Assembly: GCA_963790325.1 (NCBI GenBank)
Contig: CAWBNY010000003.1
Location: forward strand, 124,001 to 188,000
Direction: 5' to 3'
From: JAXDMK01 sp963790325
GTDB taxonomy: Bacteria; Actinomycetota; Acidimicrobiia; Acidimicrobiales; AC-14
Length of the DNA stretch: 64,000 nucleotides
Position 1 is the stretch's first letter, and each line of letters begins with the position of its first letter. A program made the translations under genes and the position numbers. The notes under the pieces are model-generated. The model saw only the letters and a list, made by a program, of their open reading frames with translations, did not search any database and had not been told where the DNA came from. Shown here piece by piece: positions 56,557-64,000 of this stretch.

Positions 56557-56576
56557 CGGTTGGGCAAGAGCCCACC

Positions 56577-56933
56577 ATGCGCAGATCGATGATCCTCCTG
56601 ATGAGCTCGGTCGTCCTGGCCACCGCCGGCTGTTCCGCCGGGGCCGACTACTCGGCCGACGCCACCGTCACCGCCTGCACGCCGGCCCCGGGTGGCGGCA
56701 AGCCGGTGGCCGACGGCCAGGTGACCAACTCGTCGGCGAAGCCGAGCAACTACACCGTCCGGGTGTCGTTCTTCGACAGCAGCAACAACAAGGTCACCGA
56801 CGGCTTCGATGCCATCACCAACGTGGAGGCGGGCAGCTCGTCCCCGTGGCGGGTGACCGGGCTCCAGTCGGTGAACGGCGCGGTCGACTGCCGGATCGCC
56901 AAGGTCACCCGCAACGTGGTCCCCGGCGGCTGA
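56577..56933 (+). CDS. Small lipoprotein with FxLYD-like domain
   Basis: A 118-residue lipoprotein. The ATG at 56577 begins RRSMILLMSSVVLATAGC with lipobox ATAGC (Cys19). The mature part, GKPVADGQVTNSSAKPSNYT, VRVSFFDSSNNKVTDGFDAI and TNVEAGSSSPWRVTGL, is a beta-sandwich with the N-S-x-x-x-x-x-Y-x-V pattern of FxLYD/DUF-type extracellular domains. It lies 20 bases after the GH25-like gene and may act with it at the cell surface. No enzymatic residues seen. Confidence 0.7.
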   Translation: MRRSMILLMSSVVLATAGCSAGADYSADATVTACTPAPGGGKPVADGQVTNSSAKPSNYTVRVSFFDSSNNKVTDGFDAITNVEAGSSSPWRVTGLQSVNGAVDCRIAKVTRNVVPGG

Positions 56934-56951
56934 GCGCCGGAACCTCCGGGA

Positions 56952-57701
56952 TCAGCGTCGGCGGCGGGCCCAGCGGCGGGTGGTGGCGATCGGATGGGGA
57001 CGGTGGGCGGCGGCCAGGCGTTCGTTCCGGAGCGCGTCGACCTCGGCGTCGTCGAGAGGCTCCAACGGGCCCACCACCCACGACAGCAGGTGGTCGGCCA
57101 GGGCCGGGTTGCGGGCCAGGACCGGCCCGTGGAGGTACGTCCCCACGATGCGGCCCCTCACCGCCCCCTCCGTCCCGTCACCGGAGTCGTTCCCATGGCC
57201 GACCGTCACCTTCCCCAGCGCCCGCACCCCTGCGCCCAGGGCCGTGACGCACGCGTGGTTCTCGTAGCCGGTCAGCTCGGGAAACCCGAGCTCGGGGTCG
57301 GGGACGACCACGATCTCGCCCACCCGCCGGTTCCCGTCCCCCCGCGCCGTGGCCACGTCCAACAGCCCCAGGCCCTCGTGGGCGGCCCCGTCGGGACCCA
57401 CGAAGGTGGACCCCAGCAGCTGGAACCCGGCGCACACGGCCAGCACCGCCGCCCCCCCCTCCACCGCCGCGTGCAGGGCTCGGCTGGCCGAGAGCTCCCG
57501 GGCGGCCAGAGTCTGGGGACCGTCCTCGCCCCCGCCCAGCAGGTAGACGTCGCACGACCGGGGGGCGGGCTCGCCGGCGGTGACCTCCACCACCTCGGCG
57601 GCCAGGCCCCGCCACTCCAGCCGCCGGGCCAGGACCGTGGCGTTGCCGCCGTCGCCATAGGTCCCGAGCAGCTCGGGGTACAGCACTGCGATGGAGATCA
57701 C
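56952..57701 (-). CDS. gatD: Lipid II isoglutaminyl synthase glutaminase subunit
   Basis: A 249-residue class I glutamine amidotransferase (GatD). It hydrolyses glutamine and feeds ammonia to MurT for amidation of D-Glu in lipid II. VISIAVLYPELLGTYGDGGN is the family N-terminus, DVYLLGGGEDGPQTLAAREL follows, the nucleophile is Cys90 in AVLAVCAGFQLLGST, and His191 sits in IVGTYLHGPVLARNP. GTG 57701 overlaps the murT stop by four bases. MurT-GatD is essential in related actinobacteria as I recall. Confidence 0.9.
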   Translation of the reverse strand: MISIAVLYPELLGTYGDGGNATVLARRLEWRGLAAEVVEVTAGEPAPRSCDVYLLGGGEDGPQTLAARELSASRALHAAVEGGAAVLAVCAGFQLLGSTFVGPDGAAHEGLGLLDVATARGDGNRRVGEIVVVPDPELGFPELTGYENHACVTALGAGVRALGKVTVGHGNDSGDGTEGAVRGRIVGTYLHGPVLARNPALADHLLSWVVGPLEPLDDAEVDALRNERLAAAHRPHPIATTRRWARRRR

Positions 57702-58924
57702 GGGGCCAGGGCCAGCCGGGCGTCCTGGAACGAGGTGTAGTTGGCGGCCAGGTCGACCTCCGGACCGCCGGCGGCCCGTACCGCCCGCACGTAGTCGTCG
57801 ACGTAGGAGTGGGAGACGTCGGCGTAGCGCAGCCGCACGGCCAGGTCGCGGCCCCGCTCGCCGGTGGCGACCACGTGCCGGCCCCGGAGCTTCTCGAAGG
57901 GGACGTCCCACAGCCACGAGGGGTCGTGGCCGTCGGCCACCCGGGCGTTGATCCCGATGACCACCGGCAGCGGCGCCGGCCGGATGAGCTCCAGCGCCTC
58001 GGCCCACCCGGCCGGGTTCTTGGCCAGGAGCAGTCGCACCCGGACCCCGTCGACCGTCACCCGCTCGTAGCGGCCGGCCACCGGACCCACCCGGGCCATG
58101 GCCTGGACGGCCCACGCCGGGTCCTGGCCCAGGGCGAGGACACCCCCGGCGGCCATGGCCGCGTTGGCCAGGTTGCACCACCCCGGAAGCTGGAGGTTGA
58201 CCGGCAGCCGCTGGCCGTCGAGGAGCACCAGGTCGCGCCCCTCCAGCCACAGCTCGGGCTTGGGCCGGCGCAGGGAGCACGACGAGCAGGCCCACTCGGT
58301 CTCCCTCCACCGGATGCGGTTGCCGCACGAGGGGCAGGCGGCGGCGTCCTCCCGCCACCGTTGGCCGGTGCCGACCCAGACCCTCGACATGGCCCCGTCG
58401 GCCGCCCACACCACCAGGGGGTCGTCGACATTGGCCACCACCGTCGTCGTCGGCTGCGTCTCCAGCATCCGCCGCCAGGCCAGGGCGTGGAGCCGGACCT
58501 CCCCGATGCGGTCGAGCTGGTCCCGGCTCAGGTTGAGCAGGACCACCACGTCGGGCTCGACCGCCGAGGCCGCCTCCGCCAGGAGGCCCTCGTCGACCTC
58601 CAGGGCCACCACCGCCCCCGGCCGCTCGTAGGACAGGGCCCCCACCAGCCCCGGCAGGAGGTTGGACCCGGCGGCGTTGGTCTCCACCGGCCCCCGGGTG
58701 GACAGGGCCGCGGCCAGCAGCCGGGTCGTCGTCGTCTTGCCGTTGGTGCCCGACACGAGGGCCACCTTGTGGCCGGCGACCATCTGCTCGAGGGCGGACG
58801 GGTCGATGGCCAGGATCACGCGCCCCCCGATCACCGAGCCCGCGCCCCGGCCCGCCCGGCGCGAGATCTCGGACACCGCCCGGCCGGCAAGGGCCGCGGC
58901 TCGGGTCCGCAGGGGGAGGTCCAC
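57698..58924 (-). CDS. murT: Lipid II isoglutaminyl synthase Mur-ligase subunit
   Basis: A 408-residue Mur-ligase-like ATPase. HKVALVSGTNGKTTTTRLLA is the P-loop at residues 59-68, TNAAGSNLLPGLVGALSYER the next Mur motif. A zinc-binding ribbon with four Cys (ACPSCGNRIRW, ACSSCSLRRP) is inserted at about residues 205-230, a known MurT feature. The C-terminal part (YTSFQDARLAL) is DUF1727, which docks GatD. With GatD it amidates the alpha-carboxyl of D-Glu in peptidoglycan precursor. It is divergent from mraZ, linking it to the division and cell-wall cluster. Confidence 0.92.
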   Translation of the reverse strand: MDLPLRTRAAALAGRAVSEISRRAGRGAGSVIGGRVILAIDPSALEQMVAGHKVALVSGTNGKTTTTRLLAAALSTRGPVETNAAGSNLLPGLVGALSYERPGAVVALEVDEGLLAEAASAVEPDVVVLLNLSRDQLDRIGEVRLHALAWRRMLETQPTTTVVANVDDPLVVWAADGAMSRVWVGTGQRWREDAAACPSCGNRIRWRETEWACSSCSLRRPKPELWLEGRDLVLLDGQRLPVNLQLPGWCNLANAAMAAGGVLALGQDPAWAVQAMARVGPVAGRYERVTVDGVRVRLLLAKNPAGWAEALELIRPAPLPVVIGINARVADGHDPSWLWDVPFEKLRGRHVVATGERGRDLAVRLRYADVSHSYVDDYVRAVRAAGGPEVDLAANYTSFQDARLALAP

Positions 58925-58965
58925 GGCCAGATCTTGGCCCGAAACCGGCGCGTTGAACCTCGGGG

Positions 58966-58995
58966 TTGACTCTGGGGGAGTGTGGGGGATTAAAT
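58966..58995 (+). promoter_or_regulatory. mraZ promoter
   Basis: TTGACT at 58966-58971 and TTAAAT at 58990-58995 are separated by 18 bases, a good match to a primary-sigma promoter in an otherwise very GC-rich stretch. It lies about 100 bases before the mraZ ATG and overlaps the GTGGG boxes. Confidence 0.6.
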
Positions 58996-59020
58996 GTGGG
59001 CCGAAGTGGTGGGAAGTGGG
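58982..59020 (+). promoter_or_regulatory. GTGGG repeats, candidate MraZ boxes
   Basis: GTGGG occurs at 58982, 58996, 59009 and 59016, within and after the promoter. MraZ binds direct G-rich pentamer repeats ahead of its own operon, so these are probable autoregulatory sites. The spacing (14, 13, 7) is not the 10 bases known from E. coli. Confidence 0.5.
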
Positions 59021-59093
59021 GAGGGCACCCCCTGCTTCACGCCGGTCAGCACACGGTCACATTCGATTTGGCACGAGGGCGAGTGGGTGACGC

Positions 59094-59510
59094 ATGTTCC
59101 TTGGGGAGTTCCTGCACTCCCTCGATCCGAAAGGAAGGCTGATCCTCCCGGCGCGGTTCCGGGACCTGCTCGCGCAGGCGTTCGTGACCAGCCAGATGGA
59201 CGGGTGCCTGGCGCTGTGGGCGCCGGCCGAGTTCCAGACCCGGGCCGAGGAGATGAAGGAGCGGGCCAAGGGCTCGGACGTGGAACGGGCCATGGCCCGA
59301 GTCTTCTTCGCCGGGGCCCAGGAAGCCAACCCCGACCGGCAGGGACGCATCGCCATCCCCCTCAACCTGCGCAGCTACGCGGGGCTGGAGCTGGACAAGC
59401 AGGTCGTCGTCACGGGGGCCTGGGACCACGTCGAGCTGTGGGACGTGGCCAAGTGGGAGCAGGCCAAGGGGGCGGGGGAGTCCGCCCTGCACGGAAGCAG
59501 CACCGCATGA
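59094..59510 (+). CDS. mraZ: Transcriptional regulator MraZ
   Basis: A 138-residue protein built of two AbrB-like halves: SLDPKGRLILPARFRDLLAQ and NPDRQGRIAIPLNLRSYAGL, each with the DxKGR/DxxGR motif. MraZ forms a ring and represses the division/cell-wall operon that it heads. ATG 59094 gives the standard MFLGEFLHSLDPKGR start. It is first in mraZ-rsmH-ftsL-ftsI-murE; GTGGG repeats upstream fit autorepression. Confidence 0.93.
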   Translation: MFLGEFLHSLDPKGRLILPARFRDLLAQAFVTSQMDGCLALWAPAEFQTRAEEMKERAKGSDVERAMARVFFAGAQEANPDRQGRIAIPLNLRSYAGLELDKQVVVTGAWDHVELWDVAKWEQAKGAGESALHGSSTA

Positions 59511-59530
59511 GGTTGCGGCCATGCGCAACC
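59511..59530 (+). promoter_or_regulatory. Hairpin directly after mraZ
   Basis: GGTTGCG and CGCAACC pair around GCCATG directly after the mraZ stop codon. The arm sequence GGTTGCGGATG recurs at the rsmH start (59611). It may attenuate transcription between mraZ and rsmH, or mask the rsmH initiation region by alternative pairing. Confidence 0.35.
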
Positions 59531-59618
59531 CTTCGACCGGAAAGCGGGAAGACCCCCCTCTTCGCCCCTTCCAGTGCCGGGAACGGATCTCGGCTGAGCG
59601 CCGGTCGGAGGGTTGCGG

Positions 59619-60578
59619 ATGAACGCAGCCGATGGGACCCCGAACCCCGGACCCCACCTCCCGGTCATGCGGGAGGAGGTGGTCGACGTCTTCCGGCCGG
59701 TGCCGGAGGGCGTGATCGTCGACGCCACGGTGGGGGCGGGCGGCCACTCGTCGGCCCTGCTCGATGCTCGGACCGACCTCTCCGTGATCGGACTGGACCG
59801 CGACGAGGACGCCCTGAGCCTTTCGAGCGCCGCCACCGCCCGGTTCGGGGGCCGCGTTACCTTGGCCCACGCACGGTTCGACACCCTGGCGGACGTCGTC
59901 CGGGGCCTCGGCCATGAGGGCGTGGCCGGCGTGCTGTTCGACCTGGGCGTCAGCTCGATGCAGCTCGACCGGGCCGATCGCGGCTTCAGCTACCGGGGCG
60001 ACGGTCCCCTCGACATGCGGATGGACCGGACCCAGCCCTTCTCCGCGGCCGACGTGGTCAACGGCTACCGGTTCGAGCCCCTGGCCGAGCTCATCGCCGT
60101 CCTCGGCGGGGAGCGGTTCTCGGGCCGCATCGCCCGGGCCATCATCGCCGCCCGCCCCCTGTCGACGACGGCCGAGCTGGCCGACGTCGTCCGCCACGCC
60201 GTCCCGGCCGCGACCCGGCGCACCGGCGGCCATCCCGCCCGGCGCACGTTCCAGGCCATCCGCATGGAGGTCAACGAGGAGCTCGGCGTGTTGCCCCGGG
60301 CTCTGGATCAGGCCCTTGACCTGCTCGTTCCCGGAGGACGCGTCGCCGTGCTGGCCTACCACTCGGGCGAGGACCGGCTGGTGAAGCAGCGCTTCCTGCT
60401 GGCCGCCACCGGCGGCTGCACCTGCCCTCCGGGGCTGCCCTGCGTCTGCGGGGCGGAGCCCGCCGTCCGCCTGTTGTGGCGGGGGGCGCACAAGCCGACC
60501 GCGGTCGAGGTGACCGCCAACCGCCGGGCGGAGTCCGCCCGCCTGCGCGCCGTCGAGAAGTTGAGGAGACCGGCATGA
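59619..60578 (+). CDS. rsmH: 16S rRNA m4C1402 methyltransferase
   Basis: A 319-residue RsmH (MraW), which methylates N4 of C1402 in 16S rRNA. HLPVMREEVVDVFRPVPEGV and IVDATVGAGGHSSALLDA are the N-terminal and SAM-binding motifs, FDLGVSSMQLDRADRGFSYR the family signature, and RRTFQAIRMEVNEELGVLPR the C-terminal one. A Cys-rich insert (GGCTCPPGLPCVCG) is present. ATG 59619 follows CGGAGGG with good spacing. It is in the mraZ operon with 108 bases between. Confidence 0.93.
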   Translation: MNAADGTPNPGPHLPVMREEVVDVFRPVPEGVIVDATVGAGGHSSALLDARTDLSVIGLDRDEDALSLSSAATARFGGRVTLAHARFDTLADVVRGLGHEGVAGVLFDLGVSSMQLDRADRGFSYRGDGPLDMRMDRTQPFSAADVVNGYRFEPLAELIAVLGGERFSGRIARAIIAARPLSTTAELADVVRHAVPAATRRTGGHPARRTFQAIRMEVNEELGVLPRALDQALDLLVPGGRVAVLAYHSGEDRLVKQRFLLAATGGCTCPPGLPCVCGAEPAVRLLWRGAHKPTAVEVTANRRAESARLRAVEKLRRPA

Positions 60579-60600
60579 CCGCCACCCGCGCCCCCGCGCC

Positions 60601-61122
60601 GTGCGTCCCGTGACAACCGCGGCCGCCCGCCCGGCGGCCACCGCCGCCCGCCCCGCCCCGGCCGCCCCGCCCCGGCCCCGTGTCGCCGCCACTGTCGCCG
60701 GCCGCACGCCCGGGCCGGCGGCCGCGGCCACAGCCACGGCCTCCGCCCGCAGGCCCGCCCCCGCCCCGCTCACCCGCCCGCAGCCCGCCCGCCGGCCTCC
60801 GCTCCGGATCGTCTCCCCCCCCGATCCGGACGCACGCGCTCGTCGCCGGCGGCGGCTGTTGGCGGGAGTCCTCGCCGGCCTGGCCTGCGCCGGCCTTTTC
60901 GCCATCGTGGGCGTGCGGGTCCTCCTGGCCCAGGGTCAGCCGACGGTCGACCGGCTCGAGTCCCAGCTCACCGAGGCTCAGACCGAGAACCAGCGCCTGC
61001 GCCTCGACGTGGCCCGCCTCGAGTCCCCGTCCCGCATCGTGAGCGAGGCCCGGTCCCGGCTGGGGATGGTCCCCCCGGCAACCGTCGTCTACCTCCCCCC
61101 GCTGATCCCGTCGGCCGGCTGA
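60601..61122 (+). CDS. ftsL: FtsL-like division protein
   Basis: A 173-residue bitopic protein. A Pro/Ala/Arg-rich cytosolic N-terminus of about 80 residues precedes one membrane helix (GVLAGLACAGLFAIVGVRVL). An extracytoplasmic coiled coil follows (DRLESQLTEAQTENQRLRLD, ARLESPSRIVSEARSRLGM). This layout, its size and its position between rsmH and ftsI identify the FtsL-type protein that bridges FtsQ/FtsB to the divisome. Sequence conservation is low by nature, so the assignment rests on topology and order. GTG 60601 is 22 bases after rsmH. Confidence 0.82.
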   Translation: MRPVTTAAARPAATAARPAPAAPPRPRVAATVAGRTPGPAAAATATASARRPAPAPLTRPQPARRPPLRIVSPPDPDARARRRRRLLAGVLAGLACAGLFAIVGVRVLLAQGQPTVDRLESQLTEAQTENQRLRLDVARLESPSRIVSEARSRLGMVPPATVVYLPPLIPSAG

Positions 61123-61132
61123 CCCGGTCCCC

Positions 61133-62938
61133 GTGACCGTCTCCGTCCCCCGCGGCCGCCTGGTCGCCCTGCTGGTGGCCATGGCCGTCGCCTTCGCCGG
61201 CCTGGTGTGGCGGTTGGCCGACGTCCAGGGCGTGTCCGCCGAGCGCTACAACACCTTCGGCGAGTCCCAGCGCTTCGAGTCCCAGGTCCTGCCCGCCGAC
61301 CGGGGCTCCATCCTCGACCGCAACGGGGCCGAGCTGGCCATCTCCCTCCGCCGCCAGACGGTGTGGGCCGACCCGACCCTCGTGACCGACCCGTCGGCTG
61401 CCGCCTTCGCCCTCGCCCCGGTGCTGGCCATGGACGAGACCGCGCTGTACGCCCTGCTCACCGAGGACGGGGAGTTCGTGTGGCTGGCCCGGACGGTGGA
61501 GGACGACGTGGCCACCGCCGTCGCCGCCCTCGACCTCGACGGCGTCTTCCTGCAGGAGGAGCCCGAGCGCTTCCTGCCCTCGGGGACCCTGGCCGCCCCC
61601 GTCCTGGGCGAGGTGGGCAGCGACGCCGTCGGCCTGTCCGGGCTCGAGCTGCAGTACGACGAGGTCCTCACCGGCACGCCCGGCGAGCTGCTGGTGGAGA
61701 AGGACGTCGCCGGCAACGACATCGCCGCCGGCACCCGCCAGCTCCAGCCGCCCCGGCGGGGCGACACCCTGGTCCTCACCATCGACCAGGCCATGCAGTA
61801 CGAGACCGAGCGCATCCTGGCCGAGCAGATCGTCGGCTCCCACGCCAAGGGCGGGATCGCCATCGTCGCCGACCCCCGCACCGGCGACATCCTGGCCCTG
61901 GCCAACCTCGACGCCGGCCGCAAGGGCGCCCCGCCCAGCCCCAGCTACGACAACATGGCCGTGACCAGGGTCTACGAGCCGGGATCCGTCAACAAGGTCG
62001 TCACCATCGCGGGGGCGGTGGAGGAGGGGATCGTCGCCGGCGGCACCCGGCTGAGCGTCCCCGACCGCTACCAGGTGGCCGACGAGGTCTTCCAGGACGA
62101 CGAGCCCCACGAGCCCGCCTACTGGTCGGTGGACGAGATCATGGCCGAGTCGTCCAACGTCGGGACGATCATGATCGGTCAGAAGCTGGGCAAGGACCGC
62201 ATCAACCGCTACCTGGACGATTTCGGCCTCGTCGACCAGACCGCCCTCGACTTCCCGGGCGAGTCGGGCGGCATCCTGCCCGCCCCCGACGACTGGTCGG
62301 GCACCTCCATCGCCACCGTCCCCATCGGCCAGGGGGTGGCGGTGACGGCCCTGCAGATGCTGGGCGCCTACAACACCATCGCCAACGGCGGCACCTACGT
62401 CGCCCCCCGCCTGGTGCGGGGGACGATCGACGCCGACGGGAAGCTGCACGAGGCCGTGGTCGCCGGCGGCCGGCGGGTGGTGTCGCTCGACACCTCGATC
62501 GCCATCACCAAGATGCTGGTCGACGCGGTGGCCGAGGGCACCGGCTCCGCGGCCGCCTTCCCCAACTACACGGTCGCGGGCAAGACCGGCACCGCCCGCA
62601 AGCCCAAGGACGACGCCCTCGGGTACCAGGACGGGGCCTACGTGGCCAGCTTCGCCGGCTTCGTGCCCGCCTCCGCCCCCCGGCTGTCGGCCATCGTGGT
62701 CCTCGACGAGCCCACGCCCTACTACGGCGGCCTGGTGTCCGCTCCCGTCTTCGCCCGGCTGGGGGCGGTGGGGACCCGGTTGTTCGCCGTTCCCCCCGAG
62801 CCTTCCACCAACGCCCCCCTCACCACCTCCGCCGGCCGCGACGTGGCCGCCGCGGTACCGGCGCGGGTCCCGGGGGCCGGGTCGCCCGGGCGGTCTCCGG
62901 TGGCCGGTACGCTCGGGTCCTCGCTCACGAGAGCCTGA
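61133..62938 (+). CDS. ftsI: Septal peptidoglycan transpeptidase (PBP3-like)
   Basis: A 601-residue class B penicillin-binding protein. One N-terminal membrane helix (LVALLVAMAVAFAGLVWRLA), then the dimerisation domain with DRGSILDRNGAELAIS, and the transpeptidase with SVNK (Ser285, Lys288; YEPGSVNKVVT), SSN (MAESSNVGT) and KTG (residues 484-486, VAGKTGTARK). It cross-links peptidoglycan at the division septum. The C-terminus has about 40 extra Ala/Pro/Gly residues beyond the usual end, of unknown use. GTG 61133; eight bases before it end ftsL. Confidence 0.92.
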   Translation: MTVSVPRGRLVALLVAMAVAFAGLVWRLADVQGVSAERYNTFGESQRFESQVLPADRGSILDRNGAELAISLRRQTVWADPTLVTDPSAAAFALAPVLAMDETALYALLTEDGEFVWLARTVEDDVATAVAALDLDGVFLQEEPERFLPSGTLAAPVLGEVGSDAVGLSGLELQYDEVLTGTPGELLVEKDVAGNDIAAGTRQLQPPRRGDTLVLTIDQAMQYETERILAEQIVGSHAKGGIAIVADPRTGDILALANLDAGRKGAPPSPSYDNMAVTRVYEPGSVNKVVTIAGAVEEGIVAGGTRLSVPDRYQVADEVFQDDEPHEPAYWSVDEIMAESSNVGTIMIGQKLGKDRINRYLDDFGLVDQTALDFPGESGGILPAPDDWSGTSIATVPIGQGVAVTALQMLGAYNTIANGGTYVAPRLVRGTIDADGKLHEAVVAGGRRVVSLDTSIAITKMLVDAVAEGTGSAAAFPNYTVAGKTGTARKPKDDALGYQDGAYVASFAGFVPASAPRLSAIVVLDEPTPYYGGLVSAPVFARLGAVGTRLFAVPPEPSTNAPLTTSAGRDVAAAVPARVPGAGSPGRSPVAGTLGSSLTRA

Positions 62939-62945
62939 CACCCAC

Positions 62946-64000
62946 GTGCGACTCGACCAGCTGCTGGGCGACGTGGCGGTGCTGCACCTCCGGGGTCACC
63001 CGGCGGCGCCGGCGGGCACCGACGTCGTCGCCGTCACCGCCAACTCCCACGACGTCGTCGCCGGCTCCCTCTTCTGCTGCATCCGGGGCCGGACCGCCGA
63101 CGGCCACGACTTCGCGCCCGCAGCCGTGGCCGCCGGTGCGGTGGCGGTGCTGTGCGAGCGGGCCCTACCCGACGTGGCCGTCCCCCAGGTGGTGGTCGAC
63201 GACAGCCGGGCGGCCATGGCCCGGGCCGCGGCCGCCATCCACGGCCACCCGTCGCGCCGGATCCCGGTGGTCGGGGTGACGGGCACCAACGGCAAGACGA
63301 CCACGACCCACCTGGTCAAGGCCATCCTCGAGGCCGACGACCGACCGGCCGAGGTCATCGGGACCCTTTCCGGACCCCGGACCACGCCCGAGTCGGTCGA
63401 CCTCCAGGCGGCCCTCGCGGGGGCGGCCGAACGGGGGGCGGGAGCGGTGGCGCTGGAGGTGTCCTCCCACGCCCTGGCCCTGCACCGGGTGGATGCCATC
63501 TGGTTCTCGGTGGTCGTGTTCACCAACCTCAGCCCCGAGCACCTCGACTTCCACGACGGGATGGAGGACTACTTCGCGGCCAAGTCCGCTCTGTTCTCCC
63601 CCGAACGGGCCAGGGTGGCGGTCGTGAACGCCGACGACCCGTGGGGACGACGCCTGCTGGCGGCCGCCCGCCTGCCCACCCGCACCTTCTCCCTGGCCGA
63701 CGCCGCCCGCCTGGAGCTGGGCCCCGACGGGGCCCGCTTCGCATGGGACGGCCAGCCGGTGTGGCTGCGCCGGGGGGGAACGTTCAACGTCGCCAACGCC
63801 CTGGCCGCCGCCACCGCCGCCCGGGAGCTGGGGGTGCCGGCGGGAGCCGTGGCCGCCGGGCTGTCGGCGGCACCGGTGGTGCCGGGACGTTTCGAGTTGG
63901 TCGACCGGGGGCAGCCGTTCCGGGTGGTGGTCGACTACGCCCACACGCCGGCCGGCCTGGAGGCGTGCCTGGCGGCGGCCCGCTCGGTCGCCGGCCCGGC
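62946..64000 (+). CDS. murE: UDP-MurNAc-tripeptide synthetase, cut by window end
   Basis: The start and 351 codons of MurE, which adds the third amino acid (meso-Dap or Lys) to UDP-MurNAc-L-Ala-D-Glu. GTG 62946 follows ftsI by seven bases. DVVAVTANSHDVVAGSLFCC is the UDP-binding start, VVGVTGTNGKTTTTHLVKAI the ATP P-loop, LEVSSHALALHRVDAIWFSV and FTNLSPEHLDFHDGMEDYFA the ligase core, and VVDYAHTPAGLEACLAAAR the start of the C-terminal domain. The DNPR/Dap-binding motif lies beyond the window. The open frame has no stop up to 64000. Confidence 0.92.
   Translation, partial: MRLDQLLGDVAVLHLRGHPAAPAGTDVVAVTANSHDVVAGSLFCCIRGRTADGHDFAPAAVAAGAVAVLCERALPDVAVPQVVVDDSRAAMARAAAAIHGHPSRRIPVVGVTGTNGKTTTTHLVKAILEADDRPAEVIGTLSGPRTTPESVDLQAALAGAAERGAGAVALEVSSHALALHRVDAIWFSVVVFTNLSPEHLDFHDGMEDYFAAKSALFSPERARVAVVNADDPWGRRLLAAARLPTRTFSLADAARLELGPDGARFAWDGQPVWLRRGGTFNVANALAAATAARELGVPAGAVAAGLSAAPVVPGRFELVDRGQPFRVVVDYAHTPAGLEACLAAARSVAGP

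Overview
The window is about 70% GC, uses many GTG/TTG starts and frequent 4-base start/stop overlaps. It carries a WhiB regulator, SepH, an F420-type luciferase-like oxidoreductase, MurT-GatD, DUF3040 and the mraZ-rsmH-ftsL-ftsI-murE start of the division/cell-wall cluster. Together these point to a high-GC actinobacterium, most likely of the class Acidimicrobiia; the class assignment is inference. No tRNA or CRISPR array was seen. One structural RNA, RNase P RNA, is present.

Left part (1-9,960): an accessory, decaying region. It opens with a remnant of a tetrapyrrole-methylase-fold protein, followed by two lipoprotein genes, a graveyard of transposon pieces (Tn554-type TnpC/DUF6262 and an ISL3-like transposase tail), a broken membrane-protein gene and a secreted protein. 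From 4,862 to 9,961 lies a compact genomic island flanked by a 46/47-bp duplication of the 3' end of rnpB. The island holds a cluster of toxin-antitoxin type genes (a ribbon-helix-helix antitoxin with a nonsense-mutated toxin, a MazEF-like pair, a VapBC-like pair, DUF433, a broken Xre/MbcA-type antitoxin and two small unknown genes). Its tyrosine integrase is dead three times over: frameshift, premature stop, and catalytic Tyr to His. A second, diverged integrase tail lies directly outside the distal att copy, which suggests serial insertion at the same site.

Middle part (9,940-46,350): core metabolism and housekeeping. rnpB is followed by glpD-membrane protein-glpK (glycerol use), whiB, ridA, trpD, a DEDDh exonuclease/GIY-YIG repair protein, a zinc ribbon and NYN RNase, an M23 hydrolase with five exact-length 47-residue repeats, sepH, then a coupled run of GT4 glycosyltransferase, membrane protein, release-factor-like protein and ROK kinase. 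Next come an F420-type oxidoreductase, an aminotransferase, a methyltransferase, FKBP, an inositol-phosphatase/threonine-aldolase divergent pair, PIG-L deacetylase, polyprenol-phosphate mannosyltransferase with DNA polymerase IV, DUF3040, and a Bfd-bacterioferritin iron-storage pair. A moxR-DUF58-transglutaminase operon on the minus strand, an HNH nuclease and a lipoate-ligase-like protein follow.

Right part (46,350-64,000): a peptide-type ABC importer (binding protein and two permeases, no ATPase nearby), then a divergent pair of a cytosolic subtilisin-like protease and a TPR-CHAT protease, which is the best candidate for an uncharacterised proteolytic system. After an FKBP, a GH25-like secreted protein and a lipoprotein comes the cell-envelope block: gatD-murT on the minus strand and mraZ-rsmH-ftsL-ftsI-murE on the plus strand. 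A clear promoter and GTGGG repeats precede mraZ. The window ends inside murE.
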